From positions 20,955-84,954 of the forward strand of contig JADJQU010000013.1 in NCBI GenBank assembly GCA_016712565.1: DNA of 64,000 nucleotides, written 5' to 3'. A program made the position numbers and the translations under genes. The stretch comes from Planctomycetota bacterium (GTDB lineage: Bacteria; Planctomycetota; UBA1135; GCA-002686595). Numbering within the stretch: position 1 is the stretch's first letter; the number at the start of each line of letters is the position of its first letter. Under the pieces are notes generated by a model. It did not search any database. It was not told the origin of the DNA and worked only from the letters and a program-made list of their open reading frames with translations. Below are positions 42,127 through 51,240 of this stretch, in pieces.

Positions 42127-42810
42127 ATGGACTCCACGCGCCAACAACGCCCGGCACGCACGGCCCGGACCTCGCGACGAATCCTCGCCTTCGTCGCGGG
42201 CCTGGTCCTGATCGCCGCCTGCATCGCCCAGGGGCCGGACCTGACCAAGCAGCAGCTGTGGTGGTCGGGCCTCGGCCCGGTCCTGCCCCACGACACCTTC
42301 CCGGCGGACTGCAGCCTGTGCCACGAGGGCGCCGGTTGGCAAACGCTGACGAAGGACTTCACTTTCAACCACGAGCAGGAGACCGGTGTGCCCCTGACGG
42401 GGGCCCACGCGCGCGCGAGCTGCATCCTGTGCCACAACGACCGCGGGCCGGTGGCGGTCTTCGCCGCCCAGGGCTGCGCCGGCTGCCACGAGGACGTGCA
42501 CACCGGCGGCCTCGGCCCCGACTGCCGCCGCTGCCACCAGGAGCACACCTGGCAGCCCGTGGGACAGGTGGAGCTGCACCAGAGCACGCGCTTCCCCCTG
42601 GTGGGCGTGCACGCCTCCACGGCCTGCCACCGCTGCCACCCGGGCATCGAAACCGGTAAGGTCCAGCCCGTGGACCCCGAGTGCCTGACCTGCCACCAGC
42701 GCGACCTCGCGCGCACCCAGAACCCCAACCACTTCGGCCTGGGCTGGGTGGACCGCTGCGACCGCTGCCACCTGCCGCGCACTTGGCAGCAGGCGGAAAT
42801 CGACAACTGA
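42127..42810 (+). CDS. 7-heme c-type cytochrome
   Basis: A 227-residue protein with a basic leader and hydrophobic segment (ILAFVAGLVLIAACIAQ); the AAC within it could be a weak lipobox. Seven CXXCH motifs are present (CSLCH, CILCH, CAGCH, CRRCH, CHRCH, CLTCH, CDRCH), in a pattern similar to the C-terminal units of the 23-heme protein (FNHEQETGVPLTGAHARASC; HQSTRFPLVGVHASTAC). The start is preceded by GAGGA overlapping the barrel's stop codon, so translation is coupled. It would sit on the periplasmic or outer-membrane side and link the larger cytochromes. Confidence 0.9.
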   Translation: MDSTRQQRPARTARTSRRILAFVAGLVLIAACIAQGPDLTKQQLWWSGLGPVLPHDTFPADCSLCHEGAGWQTLTKDFTFNHEQETGVPLTGAHARASCILCHNDRGPVAVFAAQGCAGCHEDVHTGGLGPDCRRCHQEHTWQPVGQVELHQSTRFPLVGVHASTACHRCHPGIETGKVQPVDPECLTCHQRDLARTQNPNHFGLGWVDRCDRCHLPRTWQQAEIDN

Positions 42811-42911
42811 CCCCAGTTCCCCTCAAGGCCGGGCCTGGGGGGTGCCGAACGAGGGGCCGGGAGGGGGTCTTTCCCGGTGCGCGGGTAGGGAGCGCCGGGA
42901 ACGCCCTGGGG

Positions 42912-45738
42912 ATGGAAAAAGGCAGTTTTTCGATTCGTGCGCGTCTCGCGCGTTCCGTGGTCCTGGGTTCGTTGTTCGCGCTGGCGGGCCTTGGGCTCGG
43001 CGCCTGCAGCGGGGAGACCAGTTCACTGTCCAGCCGGGCCGGGAGCTCGTGCATGCTGTGCCACAACGGCTCGCTGCACACCGACTACGCCGGGCCGGGC
43101 ATCGAAAACCCCCACCCGTTCCCCGACCCGTCCGGCAACGTCGCCAACGCGGACAGGCTGGAGTGCACGGCCTGTCACGGCGGCAATCCCGACGGCTTCG
43201 ACAAGGATTCGAGCCACATCCCTCCCCCGCCGCAGATCGGCGACCTGGCCAACCTGACCAACGACGCCAAGGCGTACTTCAATCGTCTGACCCAGGCGGG
43301 CCTGGACAAGTTCGGCAACTACTCCGCCAACGGCCAGAACTACACCGCCCTCGACTACATCCAGTTCATCAACCCCGGCGACCTGCGGGTGACCACGGCG
43401 AGCCGCGGTTGCGGCGATTGCCACGAGAATCACTCGGACAGCGTGGCGCGCAGCGCCCTGGCGACGGAAGTGGGCATTTTCTCGGGCGCTTCCTACGCCG
43501 TCGGCGCGGACAATGTGGTGCCGGCCAACGCCGGCCTGCACGAGGACACCGCCGGCGACATCGGCTGGCGCGGGGTCAGCGACCCGAACTTCGGCTCGAA
43601 CTCGTCGATCCTGGGCACCGTGGCGAGCCTGATCGAAGCCCCGGTCAAGTCCGTGTTCGGCAACGGCGCGCCCGACGCGGTCTTCAACAATCCGATCTAC
43701 GACGCCGCCGCCCTCGACGACGACCGCAATCCCGACAATTCGGTGATCACCGGCTCGCCGCTGCACAACCTGTTCCTCGAACAGGTGGCCTTCACCTGCG
43801 GCGACTGCCACCTGGGCAGCGCCGGGGCCAACAACCGCGCGGGAGACTTCCGCTCCGCGGGCTGCACGGCCTGCCACATGGCCTACTCCCTGGGCGGCAA
43901 GAGCGGTTCCAGCGACCCGAACATCAACAAGCTCGAACCGGTGAATCCCGACGCGATCCAGGCCCCCGAGCGGCCCCACGCGCGCACCCACCAGCTGCGC
44001 AGCATCGCCAAGACGCTCCAGAACGGCCAGACGATCACGGGCATCGACGACCACACCTGCGCCGGCTGCCACCAGGGCTCCAACCGCACGGTGCTGCAGT
44101 ACTGGGGCATCCGCCTCGACCAGAACGCCGACGTGCGCAACAACCGCCAGTACCCGGCCAACCCGGTCTCGTACCTGCGCACCACCAACGACACGCGCCT
44201 CTACGACCCCGTGGTGGGCAACAACACGTTCAACGGCCGCAACCACAACCAGTACATCCTCGAGGAGGACTACGACGGCGACGGTCGCGACGACACGCCG
44301 GCGGACGTGCACTACGAAGCGGGGATGGGCTGCATCGACTGCCACGGCAGCTACGACCTGCACGGCGGCGACGTGGCGAGCGGCGACACCTCGATCGCCA
44401 GCCGCATGGAGCAGCAGGTGGGCATCCGCTGCGAGAGCTGCCACGGCACGATCGAGGCCTACGCCGGCACCGCCTCGGGTCCGGACTACGGCGGCGTGGT
44501 GCGCGACCTGGCCATGGACGCGGAGGGCAACCCGCTCAAGCACGTCTGGAAGGACTCCAACGGCGCCTTCTTCCTGAAGAGCCGGCTGACGGGTGCGATC
44601 CACTACATCCCGCAGACCAAGGACACGATCGCCGACAACGGCAAGACGCACCCCACCACGGGCGCGCCGGTCTACAGCCCGAAGGCGTCCTACGCCATGG
44701 GACGCGTGGACGCGGACGCGACCAACGGCATGGGCCCGGTGCAGACCGGCGGCAACACGGCCGGCTTCGCCCACACCGACTCCATGGACTGCATCTCGTG
44801 CCACGGCTCGTGGACGAACACGTGCATGGGCTGCCATTTGAGCGGCGAGTACAACACCGGCAACAACTTCAGCAACGTGACCGGCGAGCGCATCGTCTTC
44901 AAGCAGCGCACGGCCGACTTCACCTACCAGTCGCCGATCTACTTCCAGCTGGGCGTCGGACCGCGCGGCAAGATCACGCAGTTCAGCGCCAACACCAAGG
45001 TGTTCTTTGCCTGGGAGGACAGGAACAACAACCTGTCGCAGGTGTTCAGCTTCTCCGACCGCCAGGGCGCGGGCGCGAACCCGGCCGCGGGCTTCGGCTC
45101 CATGAGCCACAACTCGATCATGGCGCACTCCGTGCGCGGCAAGGTCGCCTCGAACAAGGAAGGACCGCGCTACTGCACGGCCTGTCACCTGTCGACCGAG
45201 GCCTTGACCAACTGGGGCACGGAGTACGACACGTTCCGCGCCGCCATGGCGACGGACAACTACGCCGCCCTCGACTTCCAGTTCCTGAAGCAGCACTTCG
45301 GCCAGAACACGGGCAACCAGATCAACTCGCCCCTGTGGGCGCACATGGCGGCCGGCCTCGGCACGGGGTTGTTCCTGTTCGACGAGCACGGCGCGCCGAT
45401 CAACCCGCTCGACACCAACCCCAATCGCGTGGGGGCGGGCGGGATCGCGCCCGCGGCGAACTTCGACCTGAACCGCGTGCGCTTGAACCTGGACCGCGTC
45501 GTGAACGACGCGGGCGTGGCCAAGGGATCCAACAACCACGCCTGGCTGGCCAGCGCCTTCAACGCGCTCCTGGGCACGAACCTTCGCGACGGCGCCCTTG
45601 GATCCGCAATTGGCGGGTCCCCTGGGTGCCGCGCGCATCCAGAAACTCGTCGACCCGGTGAACGGCATCGTGATGGACTCCTGGCTCGACGCCAACGGGG
45701 CGAGCCACGGCGGGGCGACGGGCCTGGTCGGCCCCTGA
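42912..45738 (+). CDS. 11-heme outer-membrane-type lipoprotein cytochrome, frameshifted at the C-terminus
   Basis: About 941 residues once one extra base near 45594 is removed. The raw frame runs past the true end, while the other frame gives PLDPQLAGPLGAARIQKLVD and ends at the TGA at 45736-45738. The N-terminus has a lipobox (ALAGLGLGAC). Eleven CXXCH motifs are seen, from CMLCH through CTACH, CGDCH, CGDCH, CTACH, CAGCH, CIDCH, CESCH, CISCH and CMGCH to CTACH near residue 756. The long heme-free spacers contain beta-like domains and an EEDYDGDGRDDTP calcium-binding-like loop. Large, sparsely hemed lipoproteins of this type are typical of the extracellular terminal member of porin-cytochrome systems, which reduces or oxidises external acceptors. 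Final position and substrate are inferred. Confidence 0.82.
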
Positions 45739-45744
45739 GATCCG

Positions 45745-46365
45745 ATGACGCGCCTCCAAAGCGCCTTCCACGGGGTCCTCGCCGCCGGCGCGGGCCTCGT
45801 GCTGTTCCTGGGCTGCTCGAAGCGCCTCGAGGCGCCTCCCGAGGTGAAGAGCGATCAAGAGCCCGGTTCCATGGAGTTGGTCTTCTGGATCAGCGAACGC
45901 AAGCCTGCGCCGGACGGCGGTTGGACCTTCACGGCCTCCGGTCTGCGCGAGGGGCATCCCCTGGGCTTCGACCTCTCCCTCGGCCCCTGGCGGGAGAACC
46001 CGCCGGGCTACGTGAACCTCTCGACCTACGAATGCGCCGCGACGATCTCCTCCCGCGGAGCGCAGAGTGACGACTTCCTGCGCCTGCTCTCGCGGCACTA
46101 CTCCCTGGGTCCCACTCCCGGCGCCATGGCTCGCCGGGTGGAATGCCGCGGACTGTCCCCCTGGGGCGACCCGGGCGAATTCGAGGACGGCCCCCAAAGC
46201 GTGCTGATGCTCTTCAGCGACTGGGCTGGGGATACCCCCGGCCAACCCGAGGGGGCCGAAGTGTGGATCGAGATCGACCTGGACCGCGCCTGCCTGCGCT
46301 GGCGCGAGAAGGACCCCGCCTTCCGGCGCCGGCTCGTGGAGGCCCTGGCCGAGCCGGAGGAGTGA
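45745..46365 (+). CDS. Small lipoprotein at the end of the cytochrome operon
   Basis: A 206-residue protein with a lipoprotein signal (AAGAGLVLFLGC). The mature part has no recognised domain. It contains two pairs of separated Cys residues (YECAATIS, RVECRGLS, RACLRWRE) and an acidic C-terminus. It starts 6 bases after the expected stop of the 11-heme cytochrome, on the same strand, so it belongs to the same transcript and may be an assembly or accessory factor of the conduit. That link is from position only. Confidence 0.7.
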   Translation: MTRLQSAFHGVLAAGAGLVLFLGCSKRLEAPPEVKSDQEPGSMELVFWISERKPAPDGGWTFTASGLREGHPLGFDLSLGPWRENPPGYVNLSTYECAATISSRGAQSDDFLRLLSRHYSLGPTPGAMARRVECRGLSPWGDPGEFEDGPQSVLMLFSDWAGDTPGQPEGAEVWIEIDLDRACLRWREKDPAFRRRLVEALAEPEE

Positions 46366-46404
46366 GCGCGCGCTCGTCCGGGCCTTCGGATCACCAGGCC
46401 CGCT

Positions 46405-47643
46405 TCAGGCGCCTGCCGGGGCCCCCTGGGCCGCGAAGTCCTCGGTGGCTCGGTCCTTGAGGGCCTTGCGGTAGATCAGATACGTCGACAGGCACATCAA
46501 GGGGATCACGAACGCGCCCACGAAGGGGATCACCTGCAGGGCGATGATCACCCAGTTGATGATGCGCACGACGACCCGAGTCAGACAGCCCTTGAGGGGC
46601 GGGATGTAGCCGCGCAGGCCCGAGACGATCGCCAGCCGGTAGTAGAGCACGCCCGGGATTACGCCCACCACGGGGATCGCGCTCAACCCGAAACTGATCA
46701 GCAGCGTGCGCGGCAGCCGGTCCTGCAGGGCCCCGAGATAGGCCTGGAATTCCGCCTGGTTGGCGAAGGTGGTGGTCGAGCACTCCGGGCAGGCCTGTCG
46801 CACGGCGCGCCGCTTGAGTCGCGTGGCGCACAGGGGACAGCGCTTGCGCGCGATCAGATTGAAGCGGTGCAGCGCGAGGTCCGGGGCGGCCGCTTCCTGG
46901 GGTTGACCGAACACGCCCACGGCGCGCGGGGCGGCGAGCGGCGAGCGGCACTTCGGGCAGGCCAGGGCGTGGGGGAGCGTGGGCGTGCCGCAGGCCGCGC
47001 AGGGTACGCGGCTTTGGGCTTCCCGCGCGTCGGCCCGGCGGCGGAACCACCACAGGGCGGCGGCGGTCAGGGCCGAGAGCACGATCGCGACCACCGGGAA
47101 CACCACCAGGAATAGGATCCCCAGCACCGTCCAGGAGTTCTCGACCCACGAGAGCAAGGACTGCAGCCCGACGTCGTCGTCGTCGTCCACGTCGGCCAGG
47201 TGCTCGAAGATCGCCTTGCGCACGCTGGAGAGCGCGAAGGTCAGGGCGCTCGCCAACGCGGCGAACAGACTGTGCAGGCTCAGGCCTCCCTACCGAATCT
47301 TGTCGATAGTCTCGGCCGTCCCGGAGTCGAGGATCGCCAGGCTCACGAACAGCGACATGCCGCTCTTCACCCAGCCGTCGAGTTCCGCCATCACGGCGCG
47401 CACCTCGGAGTACTTGGCCGACAGCGCCTCGCCGGCGGCGAGCAGGGTGAGCACGCCGAGGCAGGTGCCGCTCTGGAACCACTCGGGCGAGCGCGCGAGC
47501 GCCAGGATCACGTCGCTGGAGCCCAGCAGGGGGACGTGGGCACCCCACTTCGCCAGCAGGCAGGTCAGGAACGCGGCCAGGAACGGCCGCGAGGCGAACA
47601 TCGGCACGCTCGCGAGAGAGTAGAGGATCGAGTTCAGGCTCAT
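46405..47643 (-). pseudogene. Zinc-ribbon membrane protein interrupted by an in-frame TAG (possibly DUF4126-like N-terminus)
   Basis: Two open segments in the same frame, 47643-47293 and 47289-46405, are separated only by a TAG at 47292-47290. The first (117 residues) has helices typical of DUF4126-type membrane proteins (ILYSLASVPMFASRPFLAAF, GWVKSGMSLFVSLAILD). The second has an Asp-rich stretch (ADVDDDDDVGLQ), membrane helices (VLGILFLVVFPVVAIVLSAL), two zinc-ribbon Cys pairs (PCAACGTPTLP with ACPKCRSPL; RCPLCATRLKRR with ACPECSTTTF) and more helices. No start suits the second part except a TTG at 47256. The continuity suggests one 412-residue gene broken by a nonsense change or a base error. 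Annotators without this view may list two separate genes. Confidence 0.65.
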
Positions 47644-47817
47644 GGCTTCCGGGGCGTGACCGCGCGGAACATTACCCCAGCGAAGCTCGGGGGAAGCAAG
47701 CCTGATCCTGGGGGCCCGGTGCTAGGATTCCCGCCGCCGCTCCCCCCACGGCCCGACCGTGGCGGGAGCCTCCCTGGGAACGAATCCTGAGTTCAACGCC
47801 GCGCTGCACACACCGCC

Positions 47818-49101
47818 ATGAACACGACCCGCAGGAGCTTCCTCATGACGTCCTCCGCGACCCTGGCCGGAGCGACGCTGCTGCACGCCTCCCCCGCCGC
47901 CCCGCGCGACGAGCGCGAACTCAAGGTGGCCCTGATCGGCTGCGGCGGTCGCGGAACCGGCGCGGCCGCCCAGGCGCTGTCCACGGCGGGGAAGGTGAAG
48001 CTCGTCGCCATGGCCGACGCCTTCCAGGATCGCCTCGAGGGCTGCCTCGCCGAGCTCACCAAGTCCTACTCCGGCCGCCTGGATGTGCCCGAGTCGCGCC
48101 GTTTCGTGGGCTTCGATGCCTACCAGAAGGCCGTCGACGCCGACGTGGACGTGGTGCTCCTCGCCACGCCTCCCGGATTCCGGCCTCTGCACTTCGCCCA
48201 CGCCGTGTCGCGCGGCAAGCACGTCTTCATGGAGAAGCCCGTGGCCGTGGACGGCCCGGGCGTGCGCCAGGTGCTCGCCGCCGCCGCCGAGGCCCAGCAG
48301 AAGAACCTCAAGGTGGGCGTCGGCCTGCAGCGCCACCACGACGCGCGCTACATCGAAACCGTGGAGCGCCTGCGCTCCGGCGCCCTGGGCGAAATCAATT
48401 TCATGCGCGCCTACTGGAACAGCTCGGGCGTGTGGATGAACAAGCGCCGGCCGGGCCAGACCGAGATGGAGTACCAGATGCGCAACTGGTACTACTTCAA
48501 TTGGCTGTGCGGCGACCACATCGTCGAGCAGCACATTCACAACCTCGACGTGATCAACTGGGTCAAGGGCGCCACCCCCGTCCGGGCCCAGGGCCAGGGC
48601 GGCCGACAGGTGCGCGTGGGTCCGGACTTCGGCGAGATCTACGACCACCACGTGGTCGAGTACACCTATGCGGACGAGAGCCGCCTCCTGTCCCAGTGCC
48701 GACACCAGCCGAACTGCTGGGAGAACGTCTCCGAGCACGCCCACGGCGCCCTGGGCAACTGCGACATCAGCGCCGGCTCGATCAAGCCCAGGAAGGGCGA
48801 GGCCTGGCGCTCGCGCGCCGAGGGCGGCGATCCCTACCAGGTGGAGCACGACGTGCTGTTCGCGGCGATCCGCGAGGACCGGCCGCACAATGAAGCCGTG
48901 AACGGCGCCCACGCGACCTTGACCGCGATCCTGGGCCGCATGGCGACCTACTCGGGCAAGACCGTCACCTGGGAAGAGGCGCTCCATTCCCAATTGGCCC
49001 TGCGGCCCGCGGAGTACGCCTGGAACGCGGCTCCTCCGACCTCCCCCGACGCCGCCGGCCTTTACCCCATCCCCGCTCCGGGCTCGAGCGTTTCCTTCTG
49101 A
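47818..49101 (+). CDS. Tat-exported Gfo/Idh/MocA-family oxidoreductase
   Basis: A 427-residue protein with a twin-arginine signal (TTRRSFLMTSSATLAGATLL). The NAD(P)-binding Rossmann domain begins LKVALIGCGGRGTG and contains the family motif GKHVFMEKPVAV. The C-terminal alpha/beta domain carries GDHIVEQHIHNLDVINWVKG, with the His residues typical of the active site. Export of a folded, cofactor-loaded enzyme fits the Tat route, and many planctomycete paralogues have this layout. They are thought to oxidise or reduce sugars or sugar derivatives. The next gene encodes a DUF1080 (3-keto-disaccharide hydrolase-type) lipoprotein on the same strand 44 bases on, which supports a joint role in keto-sugar metabolism. 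Substrate is unknown. Confidence 0.92.
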   Translation: MNTTRRSFLMTSSATLAGATLLHASPAAPRDERELKVALIGCGGRGTGAAAQALSTAGKVKLVAMADAFQDRLEGCLAELTKSYSGRLDVPESRRFVGFDAYQKAVDADVDVVLLATPPGFRPLHFAHAVSRGKHVFMEKPVAVDGPGVRQVLAAAAEAQQKNLKVGVGLQRHHDARYIETVERLRSGALGEINFMRAYWNSSGVWMNKRRPGQTEMEYQMRNWYYFNWLCGDHIVEQHIHNLDVINWVKGATPVRAQGQGGRQVRVGPDFGEIYDHHVVEYTYADESRLLSQCRHQPNCWENVSEHAHGALGNCDISAGSIKPRKGEAWRSRAEGGDPYQVEHDVLFAAIREDRPHNEAVNGAHATLTAILGRMATYSGKTVTWEEALHSQLALRPAEYAWNAAPPTSPDAAGLYPIPAPGSSVSF

Positions 49102-49145
49102 GTTCGCGACCGTCCCCCACCCGCAATCCCCGCAAGGTCCATTCC

Positions 49146-49826
49146 ATGCGCACGCTGCCGCTCTTCTTCCTGCCCCTGTTCGCCTCCTGTGCCGTCACGG
49201 CCACCAAGGGCCCGCTGCCGCTGTTCAATGGCAAGGACCTCGACGGGTGGCACGCCGACGTGCCCGAGCGCGACGGCAATCCCAACCTGGGGCCGTCCTT
49301 CGATGTTCGCGGCGGCCGCCTGATCAGCCTGGGCACGCCCGCGGGCCACCTGATCACCGACAAGAGCTATGGGGAGTACCGCCTGGTCGCGGAGTACCGC
49401 TGGCTCGGCGAACCGGGGAACTGCGGGATTCTCGTGCACGCCTCCACGCCGCGGCACCTCTACGGCATGTTCCCGAAGTCGATCGAGTGCCAGCTGCACG
49501 CGGGCAACGCCGGCGACTTCTGGTGCATCGGCGAGGACATCCGCGTGCCCGACATGGAAGCGCGCCGCGGTCCGAAGGAGAACTGGGGCGTCGACGGCGA
49601 CAAGGCGCGCCGCATCAAGAACCTGACGGACAATTCCGAAAAACCCGCCGGCGAGTGGAACCAGATGGTGATCGAATGCCGCGGTCGCACGATCGACGTG
49701 TGGGTCAACGGCGACCACGTCAACCACGGCACCGACTGCACCGCGGACGGCGGCCGGATCGCCATCCAGGCGGAGGGCGCGCCGCTCGAGTTCCGCAAGC
49801 TGCAGTTCGAGCCGCTGTCGGACTAG
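49146..49826 (+). CDS. DUF1080 (3-keto-disaccharide hydrolase-like) lipoprotein
   Basis: A 226-residue protein with a short lipoprotein signal (LPLFFLPLFASC). The mature part is a single DUF1080 concanavalin-like beta-sandwich domain: LFNGKDLDGWH, YRLVAEYRWLGEPGNCGILV, SIECQLHAGNAGDFWC, WNQMVIECRGRTIDVWVNG, and GRIAIQAEGAPLEFRKLQ. DUF1080 domains occur in enzymes that cleave 3-keto-disaccharides and as sugar-binding modules in secreted planctomycete proteins. The neighbouring exported Gfo/Idh/MocA oxidoreductase could produce the keto-sugar. Length is normal for a one-domain member. Domain call is firm; catalytic activity is presumed from the family. Confidence 0.92.
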   Translation: MRTLPLFFLPLFASCAVTATKGPLPLFNGKDLDGWHADVPERDGNPNLGPSFDVRGGRLISLGTPAGHLITDKSYGEYRLVAEYRWLGEPGNCGILVHASTPRHLYGMFPKSIECQLHAGNAGDFWCIGEDIRVPDMEARRGPKENWGVDGDKARRIKNLTDNSEKPAGEWNQMVIECRGRTIDVWVNGDHVNHGTDCTADGGRIAIQAEGAPLEFRKLQFEPLSD

Positions 49827-49852
49827 GGGCCCGACAGGGTCTAGGACGGGCT

Positions 49853-50278
49853 CTAGGTCGCCCCTGGAGCCGGGCCCGGCCCCGTGCCGCGCCCGCCGGG
49901 CGAGAGACCGCAGGCGCTGGAGAACCGGTGCCGCCGGTCGGCGAACTTGCGGTAGGCCCCGTTGAAGGCCTGGCGAAGCAGCGGCGTGACGCTGAGCAGA
50001 TACAGGGGGTAGCTCCACCAGAACCCCCTGAGCACGAAACGGTACGCGTCGGCGCCGCGGATCTGCCGGCCGTCGGCCATCAGGATCCACAGGTCCCCAA
50101 AGCGCTCCTGGGCGGTGGCCGAGAGGCGCTCGCCGACCCACTCGCTCTGCAGCGGCGCGACGGCGAGCCCCAGCCGGGCGAGAGTCCCCGCCCAACCCGG
50201 CACCCAGCTCCGGCAGAAGCCGCAGGAGTCGTCGTAGAGCACCCAGCCCCGGGGATGGGGATCCGTGGGGCGACTCAT
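49853..50278 (-). CDS. DCC-family (DUF393) thiol-disulfide oxidoreductase-like protein
   Basis: A 141-residue protein from the ATG at 50278. It opens with the DCC signature GWVLYDDSCGFCRSWV, containing DxxCxxC at the thioredoxin-like active-site position. It continues with the family pattern LGLAVAPLQSEWV and ILMADGRQIRGADAYRFVLR, and hydrophobic helices (FWWSYPLYLLSV). DCC proteins are thioredoxin-fold proteins of unclear cellular role, presumed redox-active. It converges with the DUF1080 gene and has a long upstream intergenic region. The start is supported by the family start point; no strong ribosome-binding site is visible. Confidence 0.87.
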   Translation of the reverse strand: MSRPTDPHPRGWVLYDDSCGFCRSWVPGWAGTLARLGLAVAPLQSEWVGERLSATAQERFGDLWILMADGRQIRGADAYRFVLRGFWWSYPLYLLSVTPLLRQAFNGAYRKFADRRHRFSSACGLSPGGRGTGPGPAPGAT

Positions 50279-51240
50279 GCGGTCCGTGCCCCGCAGGCCC
50301 CGCCGCTCAGGCCCCGCCGAGGATCCAAGGGGATGCGCCGCGCACCCCGCATCGCTCGGCGTGGCCGGTCGGGTCCACGCCGGTGAAACTCGACCCCGGC
50401 GAATTCGATGGGCCCCCCTGCCCGGTCCATCGGTCCCGACCGCCGTCGAGAGCCTGGGGCCCGGCCGTGTTCCGCCGCCTGGGGCATCCCAGGGCCTTTT
50501 TGGAAAACACTCCCAGGGGTCATTGGAGTCTTGGGGGTGAACGCACGGCCATCTGGGTGCCGCCCCACCGCCCGCGGCGCGCCCCAGGCCAGTGTCTCCC
50601 CTCGGGGGTTCGGCGGCAAGGTCGGCCCGCCCGGGAAGGCTCGAGTGCGTGGTCTCTCCAGAGTGCCGCAACGGGCCCTCGACGTCGCTGCGCCCGGCCG
50701 GGAACCCGCCTTCCGACGGCCCAGGCCCCGGAATCCCGCGGCAGGGCGCGGGGCTCTGACAGGGACCGGAGGGAGCAGGGCCCGCGGGCGGGGCGCGGAA
50801 GTCCGTCCACGCTCCATTTCGAGCGCTGGATGGACATTTCTTCGATTTTCTTCGCCTGGCCGAATTGAAATCGACGTTTTCCCTCTCGCTCGCCGAGTCC
50901 GTTCCTCGCTCCAGATCCCCTTCGAGCGCGAATGCACAGGTCGGCGGGCCTCGGAATCGTCTCCCCGGCCATGGAACGGCAAGTCCCCGGGGCCCCGCAA
51001 TCAAGCCCGAGCCTCGACCCGCTCCCAATCCCCATGCACTCACGCTCGCGCCTCGCCGAGGCCTGTCCGTCCAGCTCCGCCCGCCGGGTCGGCCGCTCCC
51101 TGGCCTGGGCCGCGCTTCCCGTTGCCGAGGCGACCGCACAGGCAGACGGGTGCTGCCCCAGCCCTCGCGGGAAGACTCTCGCAGGAGCTGATCAGCGCGT
51201 CCGATCGCCTCTCCGCACCGCACTACCGCCCAGGATCCCC
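50279..51240. other. Long non-coding region with a T-rich motif near 50838-50880
   Basis: Nearly 1 kb of GC-rich sequence with no believable gene; frames on both strands are Arg/Pro/Gly-rich shadows. A lower-GC island near 50838-50880 contains TTCGATTTTCTTCGCCTGGC and is similar to TTTGATTTTCTTGGCCTGCC at 58073-58092. Both lie upstream of plus-strand lipoprotein genes, so a shared promoter or regulator-binding element is possible. Confidence 0.45.
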
